DNA of 64,000 bases. Origin: Herbivorax alkaliphila. GTDB taxonomy: Bacteria; Bacillota; Clostridia; Acetivibrionales; Acetivibrionaceae. Below are positions 16,390-24,558 of the stretch, piece by piece. Numbering within the stretch: the stretch's first letter is position 1; each line of letters opens with the position of its first letter. The stretch covers positions 1 through 64,000 of the forward strand of contig NZ_JAVDDS010000006.1 in assembly GCF_030848475.1 (NCBI RefSeq), given 5' to 3'. The position numbers and the translations under genes were made by a program. The notes under the pieces are model-generated. The model saw nothing but the letters and a program-made list of their open reading frames with translations, searched no databases and was not told the origin of the DNA.

Positions 16390-16450
16390 ACTTGCTCAAC
16401 AATGTTTTTTCCATATTTTAATTCAATTAAATAGCATGCAACCAATGCTA
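16390..16450. repeat. Short copy of a dispersed intergenic repeat
   Basis: CTTGCTCAACAATGTTTTTT followed by CCATATTTT, a gap and AAATAGCATGCA matches 31426-31475 (CTTGCTCCACAATGTTTCTT, CCATATTTTCATTCA, AAATAACATGCA) with few changes. It fills the gap between the E1 and JAMM genes. The rest of that gap (to 16564) shows nothing recognisable beyond the ribosome site. Confidence 0.6.
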
Positions 16451-16564
16451 ATATTAAAAAAATAGAAGAGAGTCAATTGGTTGAGATCTAAAAAAGAGTT
16501 TGAAGTTAATATAAAAAAGATAGTGAAGATTTTTATAAAGTATTAGAAGTTAAGGGGTGATAAA

Positions 16565-16978
16565 ATGATTGTCTTAAATAAAAAAGATTTTAAAAAGATT
16601 TTAGAATACTCATTATTAGAGCTTCCAAATGAAGCCTGTGGACTTGTAGCAGGAACTATTAAGGAGAATAAAAAAATCATACAAAAAGTATATCTACTAA
16701 CCAACATAGATGAAAGTCTAGAGCATTTTTCAATGGATCCAAAAGAGCAGTTTGATGCAATAAGAGATATGAGAAAAAACAATTTTGTACTAATTGGGAA
16801 TTTCCACAGTCACCCTCAAACTCCTTCAAGACCATCTGAAGAGGATAAAAGGCTTGCATATGATAAAAGCATGAGTTATATGATTTTGTCCTTAATGGAC
16901 AGGGAAAAGCCAGTTTTAAAAAGCTTTCGAATTTCAGGTGGAAAGGTAATTGAAGAAGAAATTAAGGAGGGAGAATAA
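16565..16978 (+). CDS. JAMM/Mov34 metalloprotease (Mec+/HcyD-like)
   Basis: A 137-residue zinc peptidase of family M67. The metal site is complete: NFHSHPQTPSRPSEEDKRLA gives HxH-x7-S-x2-D, and Glu in PNEACGLVAG is the expected general acid/base. Such enzymes trim C-terminal residues from sulfur carriers and cleave the amino-acid adduct from the carrier after sulfur transfer (Mec+ with CysO; HcyD with HcyS). Beside a carrier ending GGGSI and a MetY homologue, both roles fit. The ATG follows AAGGGGTGAT; the stop shares a base with the next start. Confidence 0.88.
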   Translation: MIVLNKKDFKKILEYSLLELPNEACGLVAGTIKENKKIIQKVYLLTNIDESLEHFSMDPKEQFDAIRDMRKNNFVLIGNFHSHPQTPSRPSEEDKRLAYDKSMSYMILSLMDREKPVLKSFRISGGKVIEEEIKEGE

Positions 16979-17844
16979 TGACCCAGGCTGATTATAAAGA
17001 GCTTAAAAAAGGTGGCTTTATGAAGCAGGTTCAAAAAGACAGGTTTTCATTAAGACTAAGAGTTGCAGGAGGTAATCTTGATGCTAAAGGACTAAAAAAG
17101 GTATACGAAATAGCTCTAAAATACGGTGAAGGATATATTCATATGACAGCAAGACAGAGTCTTGAAATACCTTTTATTAAACTTGAAGATGTAGATAAGG
17201 TAAAGAAAGAACTTTCACTTGCAGGATTGCAACCAGGTGCTTGTGGACCTAGAGTAAGAACAGTAACTGCATGTCAGGGATGTAACATTTGTCCAAGTGG
17301 TCTTATAGATGCAGCTGGTATGGCAAAAGAGCTTGACAGTATGTACTATGCAAGAGAGCTTCCCCACAAGTTTAAATTTGGTATTACAGGATGTAAAAAC
17401 AACTGCCTTAAAGCACAGGAAAATGATCTTGGTATTAAAGGCGGATTAAAGCCTAGTTGGGTTAGTGAAAAGTGTATATATTGTGGTCTATGTGAAGCCG
17501 TATGTCCTACAAAAGCAATTAAAGTTAACAAAGAAGAAAAGAGATTAGAATTTAATGAAAATGATTGTGTGTACTGTGGAAAATGTGTCAAAGGATGTCC
17601 AACTGATGCTTGGGAAGGTGAAGTAGGATTTATTCTATACTTTGGAGGTTTATTTGGAAATACTGTTCAAATAGGAAAACAGATTTTACCTATAATTTTT
17701 TCTACAGAAGATTTACACAAAGTAGCTGAAGTAACCCTTGAATTTTATAAAAAGTATGGAAATAGAAGCGAAAGATTTGGTCACACATTAAACAGAGTGG
17801 GATGGGAAGTTTTAGAGAAGGAGCTAAAGGAGGTTTTAAAATGA
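16978..17844 (+). CDS. Siroheme/[4Fe-4S] sulfite reductase, ferredoxin-fused small type
   Basis: A 288-residue nitrite/sulfite reductase-like enzyme expected to reduce sulfite to sulfide with six electrons. The N-terminal half-domain has YIHMTARQSLEIPFI. The siroheme-cluster ligands are CQGCNIC and GCKNNC. Two 4Fe-4S ferredoxin motifs follow, CIYCGLCEAVCP and CVYCGKCVKGCP. This single-chain form, similar in plan to AsrC, would take electrons from ferredoxin. It lies between the JAMM and TusA genes with overlaps on both sides. Confidence 0.85.
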   Translation: MTQADYKELKKGGFMKQVQKDRFSLRLRVAGGNLDAKGLKKVYEIALKYGEGYIHMTARQSLEIPFIKLEDVDKVKKELSLAGLQPGACGPRVRTVTACQGCNICPSGLIDAAGMAKELDSMYYARELPHKFKFGITGCKNNCLKAQENDLGIKGGLKPSWVSEKCIYCGLCEAVCPTKAIKVNKEEKRLEFNENDCVYCGKCVKGCPTDAWEGEVGFILYFGGLFGNTVQIGKQILPIIFSTEDLHKVAEVTLEFYKKYGNRSERFGHTLNRVGWEVLEKELKEVLK

Positions 17845-18086
17845 GTGATGTTAAATGGAATATTTATATAGATATAACTGATGTAGTGTGTCCTATGACT
17901 TTTGTAAAGACAAAGGCAGCTATAGAAGGGATTGAAAACGGTCAAATACTAAAGATAAAAATGAATGAAGGAGAGCCGGTTGGAAATGTGCCAAGAAGCT
18001 TAAAAGAGGAAGGTCATAAAGTTATAGGAGTTGAGAACAACAATGATGGAACCTTTACAATACTAGTAAAGAAAGGTGACTTATAA
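17841..18086 (+). CDS. TusA/SirA-family sulfur-transfer protein
   Basis: An 81-residue TusA-fold protein with the reactive Cys-Pro motif in VVCPMTFVKTKAAIEG. Proteins of this family carry persulfide sulfur between enzymes. ATG 17841 follows AGGAGG and overlaps the sulfite reductase stop (ATGA). A longer reading from 17802 lacks support. It may relay sulfur from sulfite reductase to the carrier thiocarboxylate. Confidence 0.85.
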   Translation: MSDVKWNIYIDITDVVCPMTFVKTKAAIEGIENGQILKIKMNEGEPVGNVPRSLKEEGHKVIGVENNNDGTFTILVKKGDL

Positions 18087-19315
18087 TGAAGTTTAATACG
18101 GCACTTTTACATGGCAATTTTAAATGTGATGAAAAAACTGGAGCAACGGTAACTCCAATATACCAATCTACTTCATTTGAACAAAAGAGCCCAGAGAAGC
18201 TGGAAAATATTTTTAAAGGAAGTGAGCCAGGATTTATTTATTCTAGGATAAGCAATCCTACAGTAGATTCCTTTGAAAAAAGAATTGCTTTTTTAGAGGG
18301 AGGGGTTGGAGCAGTTGCCTGTTCATCAGGTATGGCAGCTATTACTTTAGCACTTTTAAATATCTTAAAAAGTGGAGAGGAAATAGTGTCAGGCAGTGGT
18401 GTATTTGGTGGTACTCATTCACTTTTTAAAAGCCTAAATGACTATGGGATATTAACAAGATATGTTGAAGACAGTCAGGTAGAAAGCTTTGAAAAAGCTA
18501 TTAATGAAAAGACAAGATTAATTTTTATTGAGACTATAGGAAATCCAAAACTTGATGTGCCTGATATAAGAGAATTGTCAAAACTTGCTAATAGCAAGGG
18601 GATACCTCTTATAGTTGATAATACAGTGACCACACCCTATCTTGTTAGACCTTTAAAACTTGGGGCAGACATTGTTGTCCATTCTACATCAAAATATATC
18701 AATGGAAGTGGGAACACTATTGGTGGCATAATTGTTGACGGTGGAAGCTTTAAGTGGGACTTTGAAAAGTATAACACTTTAAAGGAATATAAAAAGTTTG
18801 GAGTTTTCACATATCTTGCAAAGCTTAAAAAAGGGTTATTTAAAGATTTTGGAGCATGTCTATCTCCTTTTAATGCTTACCTTAACAGCATAGGTCTTGA
18901 AACTCTAGGGATAAGAATGGAAAGACTTTGTAAAAATGCCCAAAAGCTTGCAGTGTACCTTGAAAAAAAACCAAAAGTGATTGATGTTAATTATCCAGGT
19001 TTAAAAAACAGCAGGTATTTTAAAAAGGCAAATGAACAGTTTGATGGGAAATTTGGAGCAATACTTACAATAAGAGTTGGAACTAGGGAAAATGCATTTA
19101 AACTGATAAATTCTTTAAAATTTGTATCTAACCTTGCAAATATAGGTGATGTGAGAACTCTTGTAATACATCCAGCATCAACAATATATGTGACAAATAC
19201 CAATGAAGAGCAGGAAATGATGGGTGTCTATGAGGATTTATTGAGAATCAGTGTAGGTATTGAGGATATAGAGGATATAAAAGAAGATTTTAATCAGGGG
19301 TTAAACAACTTATGA
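18086..19315 (+). CDS. metY: O-acetylhomoserine sulfhydrylase-like PLP enzyme (MetY)
   Basis: A 409-residue Cys/Met-metabolism PLP enzyme. The cofactor lysine is in VVHSTSKYINGSG, and the N-terminal QSTSFEQKSPEKL and SRISNPTVDSFEKR are typical of OAH sulfhydrylases. Length is close to MetY (about 425) and longer than most cystathionine gamma-synthases. It would make homocysteine from O-acetylhomoserine, with sulfide or the carrier thiocarboxylate as sulfur donor. The start overlaps the TusA stop. Cystathionine gamma-synthase or lyase activity is the alternative, but context favours direct sulfhydrylation. Confidence 0.85.
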   Translation: MKFNTALLHGNFKCDEKTGATVTPIYQSTSFEQKSPEKLENIFKGSEPGFIYSRISNPTVDSFEKRIAFLEGGVGAVACSSGMAAITLALLNILKSGEEIVSGSGVFGGTHSLFKSLNDYGILTRYVEDSQVESFEKAINEKTRLIFIETIGNPKLDVPDIRELSKLANSKGIPLIVDNTVTTPYLVRPLKLGADIVVHSTSKYINGSGNTIGGIIVDGGSFKWDFEKYNTLKEYKKFGVFTYLAKLKKGLFKDFGACLSPFNAYLNSIGLETLGIRMERLCKNAQKLAVYLEKKPKVIDVNYPGLKNSRYFKKANEQFDGKFGAILTIRVGTRENAFKLINSLKFVSNLANIGDVRTLVIHPASTIYVTNTNEEQEMMGVYEDLLRISVGIEDIEDIKEDFNQGLNNL

Positions 19316-21021
19316 GAAAGGTGGTGAGGTGCTTGGAATTACAGACTAAAACACTAAAAACAGATATTTTAGTTATTGGAGGTGGAACTTCTGGATGCTT
19401 TGCAGCAATTACAATTGGAGAAAATTCTAATTCTAAAGTAATAATTGCAGAAAAAGCAAATATAAAAAGAAGCGGGTGCCTAGCAGCAGGAGTAAATGCA
19501 TTAAATGCTTATATAGTAAAGGGGCAGACTCCCAAAAGCTATCTTGAGTATGTGAAAAATGATTCAGAAGGCCTAATAAGAGAAGATCTTGTTTACTCAA
19601 TTTCTAAAAGATTTAATAGTGTGACACGAAAAATAGAAAGCTTAGGGCTTGTAATACAAAAAGATGAAAAGGGAGAGTATGTTTCTAGAGGTACAAGAAA
19701 TATAAAAATAAATGGAGAGAATATAAAACCTATTTTAGCAGAGGCTGTGGAAAAAAATCCTGATATCAAAGTTTTAAACCGTGTAAACATAATAGATTAT
19801 ATAAAAAAGGATAACAGGATTATAGGAGCATATGGATTTTCAAATACAGATAGAATATTTTATGTAATTTTTGCAAAGGCAGTTATATGTACTACAGGTG
19901 GAGCAGCAGGTCTTTACAAACCTAATAATCCAGGGTTTTCAAGGCATAAAATGTGGTACTGTCCCTTTAACACGGGAGCAGGGTATGGAATGGGAATTAG
20001 AGCAGGTGCAGAAATGACAACCTTTGAAATGAGGTTTATTGCCCTAAGGTGTAAGGATACCATAGCACCAACAGGTACAATTGCTCAAGGAGTAAAAGCT
20101 CCTCAGGTAAACAGTGATGGTGAAGAGTATGAAAAAAAATATGGGTCAAATAAAACTTCAATGAGACTTTTTTCAACAGTTGAGGAGAGTAGAAGAGGAA
20201 AGGGACCGTGTTTTTTAAAGACCTTAGGAATTTCAAAGGAGGAAGAGGAAGAACTTTTAAAGGCATATCTTAACATGGCTCCTGCACAGACCCTTAAATG
20301 GATTGAAACAAACAATTTGCCTTCTTCTAAAGATGTTGAAATTGAAGGAACAGAACCCTATATAACAGGAGGGCATACTGGAAGTGGATATTGGGTGGAT
20401 ACAAAGAGAGCTACAACCATTGAAGGTCTATATGCGGCAGGAGATGTAGCAGGGGGAAGTCCTCAAAAATATGTAACAGGATGTTTTGCAGAAGGTGAAA
20501 TAGCTGCATTTTCAGCACTAGAATATATAAAAGAAGTGAAACAAGAAGTAGTAGATAGTAATGTGGCAGAAAATAAGCTAAAAGATGTAGTAAGCTATTT
20601 AGGTAAAGAGTCAGGTATTTACAGTATAGAAGAGATTGAAGAGGCTATGCAAAAGGCAATGGATCAGTACGCTGGAGGTATTTATGACGGATATTCTTAT
20701 AACCTAAAAAAACTCCAAATTGCAAAGTTAAGAATAGATGAACTTTTAGAACTTTCAAAAAGTTTAAAAGCAAAAGATATGCATGAACTTATGCTTATTT
20801 TTGAAGTGATAGACAGGTTGTTTGTATGCAAAATACTTATAAGGCATTTAGAAGAGAGAAAAGAAACAAGATGGAGATCTTTTCAGGAAAATAAAGATTA
20901 CCCAGAAAAAGATAATGACAATTTTCTAAGATTTATCAACTCCTGTTATGAAGATGGAGAGATAAAAGTTAAATTGAGAGATTTAGTAAAAAGGGATGAT
21001 ATTTATGAGCATTATAATTGA
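19312..21021 (+). CDS. aprA: Adenylylsulfate reductase alpha subunit
   Basis: A 569-residue flavoprotein of the fumarate reductase/AprA family, reducing APS to sulfite and AMP. TDILVIGGGTSGCFAAITI is the FAD-binding fold. GGAAGLYKPNNPG, AGAEMTTFEMRFIALRCKDT and YTGG-type glycine stretches (YITGGHTGSGYWVD) belong to the substrate and FAD region. It is shorter than dissimilatory AprA of sulfate reducers (about 650), as in assimilatory clostridial versions. ATG 19312 overlaps the metY stop. A TTG at 19333, behind GGTGAGG, is an alternative start. Its partner is the ferredoxin-like AprB that overlaps its 3' end. Confidence 0.88.
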   Translation: MRKVVRCLELQTKTLKTDILVIGGGTSGCFAAITIGENSNSKVIIAEKANIKRSGCLAAGVNALNAYIVKGQTPKSYLEYVKNDSEGLIREDLVYSISKRFNSVTRKIESLGLVIQKDEKGEYVSRGTRNIKINGENIKPILAEAVEKNPDIKVLNRVNIIDYIKKDNRIIGAYGFSNTDRIFYVIFAKAVICTTGGAAGLYKPNNPGFSRHKMWYCPFNTGAGYGMGIRAGAEMTTFEMRFIALRCKDTIAPTGTIAQGVKAPQVNSDGEEYEKKYGSNKTSMRLFSTVEESRRGKGPCFLKTLGISKEEEEELLKAYLNMAPAQTLKWIETNNLPSSKDVEIEGTEPYITGGHTGSGYWVDTKRATTIEGLYAAGDVAGGSPQKYVTGCFAEGEIAAFSALEYIKEVKQEVVDSNVAENKLKDVVSYLGKESGIYSIEEIEEAMQKAMDQYAGGIYDGYSYNLKKLQIAKLRIDELLELSKSLKAKDMHELMLIFEVIDRLFVCKILIRHLEERKETRWRSFQENKDYPEKDNDNFLRFINSCYEDGEIKVKLRDLVKRDDIYEHYN

Positions 21022-21319
21022 AAGAGAAAAGTGTACTGCATGTGGATTGTGTAGGAAAGTTTGTCCAGGAAATCTTCTCTATTCTGATAGCCAGGGCAAA
21101 ACCATGATTAAGTACCCTAAAGACTGCTGGGGATGTACTTCATGTGTGAAAGAGTGCCGATTTAAGGCAATAAAATATTTCTTGGGTGCTGATATTGGAG
21201 GAAGTGGCAGTACTCTTTATACAGAAGAAGAGGGCAACCTAACACACTGGGTTATTAAAAATCCAAAAGGAGAAGAAAAAAGTATAAAAATTGATAAAAG
21301 TAAAGCTAATGCATATTAG
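21005..21319 (+). CDS. aprB: Adenylylsulfate reductase beta subunit (ferredoxin-like)
   Basis: About 104 residues with two 4Fe-4S motifs: CTACGLCRKVCPG near the N-terminus, and CWGCTSCVKECRF. After the clusters comes a short tail (FLGADIGGSGSTLYTEEEG) that would clasp the alpha subunit; it is shorter than in dissimilatory AprB. It passes electrons to the AprA flavin. ATG 21005 lies inside the aprA end; an ATG nine bases upstream is possible. Confidence 0.88.
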   Translation: MSIIIEREKCTACGLCRKVCPGNLLYSDSQGKTMIKYPKDCWGCTSCVKECRFKAIKYFLGADIGGSGSTLYTEEEGNLTHWVIKNPKGEEKSIKIDKSKANAY

Positions 21320-21350
21320 AGGGTGGATATATTAAGAAGGAGGTCATATT

Positions 21351-22151
21351 ATGGATCATTTAGATCGTTTAGAAGCACAAAGTATTTTTATTTTAAGAGA
21401 AGCATATAAAAAGTTTGGAAAACTGGGTATGCTCTGGTCTGTTGGGAAAGATTCAACTGTAATGTTCTGGCTTGTAAAAAAGGCATTTTTTGGGCATTGT
21501 CCTTTTCCTTTTATACATGTAGATACTTCTTACAAAATACCTGAAATGATTGAGTACAGAGATAAAATAGCTAAAGAGTACAATTTAGATCTTATAGTAC
21601 ACCAAAATAAAAAGGCATTAAGTGAAGGAATGGGACCAGATAAAGGGAGACTTGTTTGCTGTAAAGCACTTAAAACAGATCCACTTTCAGAGGTAGTGTC
21701 AAAATACAAATTTGAAGGTTTAATTTTAGGAATAAGAAGGGACGAAGAAGGTTCTCGTTCTAAAGAAAGGGTTTTTAGTGAAAGAAACAAGGATTCTGAA
21801 TGGAATTATACAAACCAGCCACCTGAATTATGGGATCAGTTTAAAACAGATTTTCCCAAAGGAAATCATATAAGAATACATCCAATTCTTCACTGGGATG
21901 AGATTGATATTTGGTCTTATATTGCAAGGGAGAAAATTCCTCTAGTTGGCTTATATCTTTCGAGAAATGGTAAAAGATATAGAAGCCTTGGCTGTGCTCC
22001 ATGTACAGGACAGATAGAATCAAACGCCTCAACAGTAGAAGAAATTGTCCAGGAGTTGAAAAATACAAAAGTAAGTGAAAGAGCAGGAAGAGCTCAAGAT
22101 CAGGAGGACTCCTATGCTATGCAGAAACTAAGAAAAGACGGATATATGTAA
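21351..22151 (+). CDS. cysD: Sulfate adenylyltransferase subunit 2
   Basis: A 266-residue PAPS-reductase-fold protein that forms APS from sulfate and ATP with CysN. The PP-loop is [35 protein letters not shown] is the conserved arginine-rich region, and [11 protein letters not shown] lies near the C-terminus. The ATG follows AAGGAGG. It is slightly shorter than E. coli CysD (302). It sits directly before cysN. Confidence 0.92.
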   Translation: MDHLDRLEAQSIFILREAYKKFGKLGMLWSVGKDSTVMFWLVKKAFFGHCPFPFIHVDTSYKIPEMIEYRDKIAKEYNLDLIVHQNKKALSEGMGPDKGRLVCCKALKTDPLSEVVSKYKFEGLILGIRRDEEGSRSKERVFSERNKDSEWNYTNQPPELWDQFKTDFPKGNHIRIHPILHWDEIDIWSYIAREKIPLVGLYLSRNGKRYRSLGCAPCTGQIESNASTVEEIVQELKNTKVSERAGRAQDQEDSYAMQKLRKDGYM

Positions 22152-22167
22152 AAATGGAGGGGATAAA

Positions 22168-23844
22168 ATGGATACTAATAAAGAGGTATTAAAGATAGTT
22201 GTTGTAGGTCATGTTGACCATGGAAAATCTACAGTGATAGGAAGACTTTTATATGATACAAAATCTCTTCCAGAAGGTGCTGTAGAAAAAGTAAAGAGAA
22301 TTTCAAAAGAAACGGGAAAGCCCTTTGAATATGCATATCTTTTAGATGCATTTGAAGAAGAGCAAAAACAAGGTATAACTATAGATACAACACAGCTTCA
22401 ATTTCATACCCAAAAAAGAGATTATATTATAATTGATGCTCCAGGGCACAAGGAATTTTTAAAAAATATGATTTCAGGGGCTGCAAGTGCAGAGGCTGCA
22501 CTGCTTATTATAGATGCAAATGAAGGTATACAGGAACAGTCAAAAAGACATGGATATATTCTTTCGCTTCTTGGAATAAAAAATGTATATGTAATAGTCA
22601 ATAAGATGGATCTTATTGACTATTCAGAAAATAAGTTTAATCAGATACAAGAGGAAATGGATGAATTCTTGAACAATTTAAATGTATTCCCATTAAAGTA
22701 TATACCTGTATCTGCATTTAATGGAGAAAATATTACAAAAACGTCTGAAAAAATGCCATGGAATGCTGGAGAGCCAGTTCTTGAAGCGCTAGACCTTTTT
22801 GAAAAAGGAAATGTTATTAAAGATAAGCCACTAAGATTTCCTATACAGGATGTATATAAGTTTGATAATAGAAGGATAATTGCAGGAAGAATTGAATCTG
22901 GAAAACTTAAAGTAGGGGATGAAATACTTATATCTCCAGGACATAAATCCACTAAAGTAAAGTCTATAGAAGGATGGAGCGTTAAAGAGCCTTTAAAAGA
23001 GGTTACAGCTGGTGAGTCTATAGGTATTACTGTAGAAGATGAGTTTTTTAATAAAAGGGGAGAGGTTATTTCACATAAGGAAGAGGCGCCGTTGGTTTCT
23101 AATCTGCTTGAAGTTAATGTTTTCTGGATGGGCAAAAAGCCACTTGTAAAGAATAAAAAGTACAAGGTAAAGCTTGTCACCCAAGAGGTTGAGGGTGAAA
23201 TATATTCAATAAATAAGGTAATTGATGCAACTACCCTTAAAACTATGGAAAATGTAGAAGAGGTTAATACAAATGATGTAGCTGAGATTACTCTAAAACT
23301 AAAAGAAAAAGTTGCTTTTGACAGTTTTTCATCAAATCAAAATACAGGAAGGTTTGTCATTGTTGATGGATATGATGTTTGGGGCGGCGGAATAATTTCA
23401 GGAGTTAAAACTAAGGAAAAGCACAACATAAGCATATTTATAAAAGATGGCACAGAGGTTAGTGTTAAGTCCTTTGACCAGTACTATTTTGTAATTAAAG
23501 AAGGTATAATAAAGCCTGTGTCAACTAGTACAGGAGTATATAATTTAGGTGACAGTCTTCCTGTAAAGGGAGAAACATATTCTTTTCCAGAAGATTTTAA
23601 TATTTTAGATCTTCATTTGGGTAAAATTATCAAGGTAAGGAATGCAAAATTTTATGACATGTTAGATATTGAGCAATATAGTTATGATGAAATTCCTCTT
23701 ATAAATTCTCTTGGTGCAGGAATAAATATTTTATCAGACAGTGACATCTTAAAATTCAGACAGGATTACAGAGAATTAGAAAAGACTGATTTTGCAAATA
23801 AGTGGTTTGATTTATTAAAGTACAGAAAAGTTAAGTACAAATAA
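22168..23844 (+). CDS. cysN: Sulfate adenylyltransferase subunit 1 (GTPase), with C-terminal extension
   Basis: A 558-residue EF-Tu-like GTPase that drives APS formation. G1 is GHVDHGKST, switch II is DAPGHKEF, G4 is NKMD. The first 420 or so residues cover the G domain and two beta-barrels. About 130 residues then follow with no P-loop, so this is not a fused APS kinase (CysC). The tail has a WDV-type segment ([14 protein letters not shown]) and ends [11 protein letters not shown]. coli CysN is 475 residues. The operon has no cysC, consistent with APS reduction by AprAB. Confidence 0.9.
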   Translation: MDTNKEVLKIVVVGHVDHGKSTVIGRLLYDTKSLPEGAVEKVKRISKETGKPFEYAYLLDAFEEEQKQGITIDTTQLQFHTQKRDYIIIDAPGHKEFLKNMISGAASAEAALLIIDANEGIQEQSKRHGYILSLLGIKNVYVIVNKMDLIDYSENKFNQIQEEMDEFLNNLNVFPLKYIPVSAFNGENITKTSEKMPWNAGEPVLEALDLFEKGNVIKDKPLRFPIQDVYKFDNRRIIAGRIESGKLKVGDEILISPGHKSTKVKSIEGWSVKEPLKEVTAGESIGITVEDEFFNKRGEVISHKEEAPLVSNLLEVNVFWMGKKPLVKNKKYKVKLVTQEVEGEIYSINKVIDATTLKTMENVEEVNTNDVAEITLKLKEKVAFDSFSSNQNTGRFVIVDGYDVWGGGIISGVKTKEKHNISIFIKDGTEVSVKSFDQYYFVIKEGIIKPVSTSTGVYNLGDSLPVKGETYSFPEDFNILDLHLGKIIKVRNAKFYDMLDIEQYSYDEIPLINSLGAGINILSDSDILKFRQDYRELEKTDFANKWFDLLKYRKVKYK

Positions 23845-23852
23845 TAGTATCT

Positions 23853-23964
23853 TATTCTAAGACTCCACCTTCTATAAGGCGGAGTTGCTCTTATAAATCT
23901 TCAGGTGGAGTTGAGTCTCTACCTGAAGCCCCGATGTTTAGATTTAGCTAAACGAGTTCATTAT
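23853..23964 (+). mobile_element. Solitary IS200/IS605-like end (hairpin array), no transposase
   Basis: TTATTCTAAGACTCCACC begins a string of hairpins: ACTCCACCTT/AAGGCGGAGT, CTTCAGGT/ACCTGAAG and GTTTAG/CTAAAC, ending CGAGTTCAT. Order, spacing and the terminal GAGTTCA resemble right ends of IS200/IS605-family elements. A related copy lies at 54978-55093. It may simply double as the cysN terminator; the IS assignment is from memory of such ends. Confidence 0.45.
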
Positions 23965-24096
23965 TTAATTTTGTATTTTCATTAAATTACCTTATCGATA
24001 AGGTTTGAATCCAATACTTACCATATAACTGAAAGCCTTATATTACAGGTTTTTTACAAGCAAATAAAAAAATATTTAAAAAAATAAAAAATATGC

Positions 24097-24125
24097 TTGA
24101 CTTTTAGTTGTATCTGTCTTAAAAT
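24097..24125 (+). promoter_or_regulatory. Promoter of tRNA array B
   Basis: TTGACT (24097-24102), 17 bases, TAAAAT (24120-24125), about 32 bases before tRNA-His. Confidence 0.7.
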
Positions 24126-24156
24126 ATCGTTGTGCCTATTTTTGAGGAACGTTTTT

Positions 24157-24234
<78 letters not shown>

Positions 24235-24242
24235 TTAATCGT

Positions 24243-24317
24243 TGGGATGTAGCCAAGGGGTAAGGCACCAGACTTTGACTCTGGCATTCCAAGGTTCGAA
24301 TCCTTGCATCCCAGCCA
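24243..24317 (+). tRNA. tRNA-Gln(UUG)
   Basis: Same sequence as 13291-13365; anticodon TTG, encoded CCA. Confidence 0.96.
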
Positions 24318-24320
24318 TAA

Positions 24321-24396
24321 GGGCCATTAGCTCAGTCGGTAGAGCACTTGACTTTTAATCAAGCTGTCGAAGGTTCGATTCCTTCATGGCTCACCA
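24321..24396 (+). tRNA. tRNA-Lys(UUU)
   Basis: Same sequence as 13369-13444; anticodon TTT, encoded CCA. Confidence 0.96.
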
Positions 24397-24441
24397 AGAT
24401 AATAAAGGTGGCTTGTCCATAAGGGCAGACATTACACAGGT

Positions 24442-24489
24442 AAAAACCTTTTGATTAGTGTTTGATAACATTTAATCAAAAGGTTTTTG
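24442..24489 (+). terminator. Terminator of tRNA array B
   Basis: AAAAACCTTTTGATTA pairs with TAATCAAAAGGTTTTT. The convergent germination operon ends 70 bases further on. Confidence 0.88.
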
Positions 24490-24558
24490 TTATGGGTATA
24501 AAAAGAAAAACTAATATTATTTTAAATAACCTACTTGGATTTTATTAATTATTGTAAC

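Noticed and set aside
22641-23180. Minus-strand 179-residue frame inside cysN
   Set aside because: Antisense shadow, no start signal, overlapped by conserved GTPase sequence.
22168-23844. CysN/CysC fusion
   Set aside because: The C-terminal extension has no P-loop or APS kinase motif.
23853-23964. CRISPR-like repeat
   Set aside because: Hairpins differ from each other and there are no regular spacers; no CRISPR array was seen anywhere in the window.
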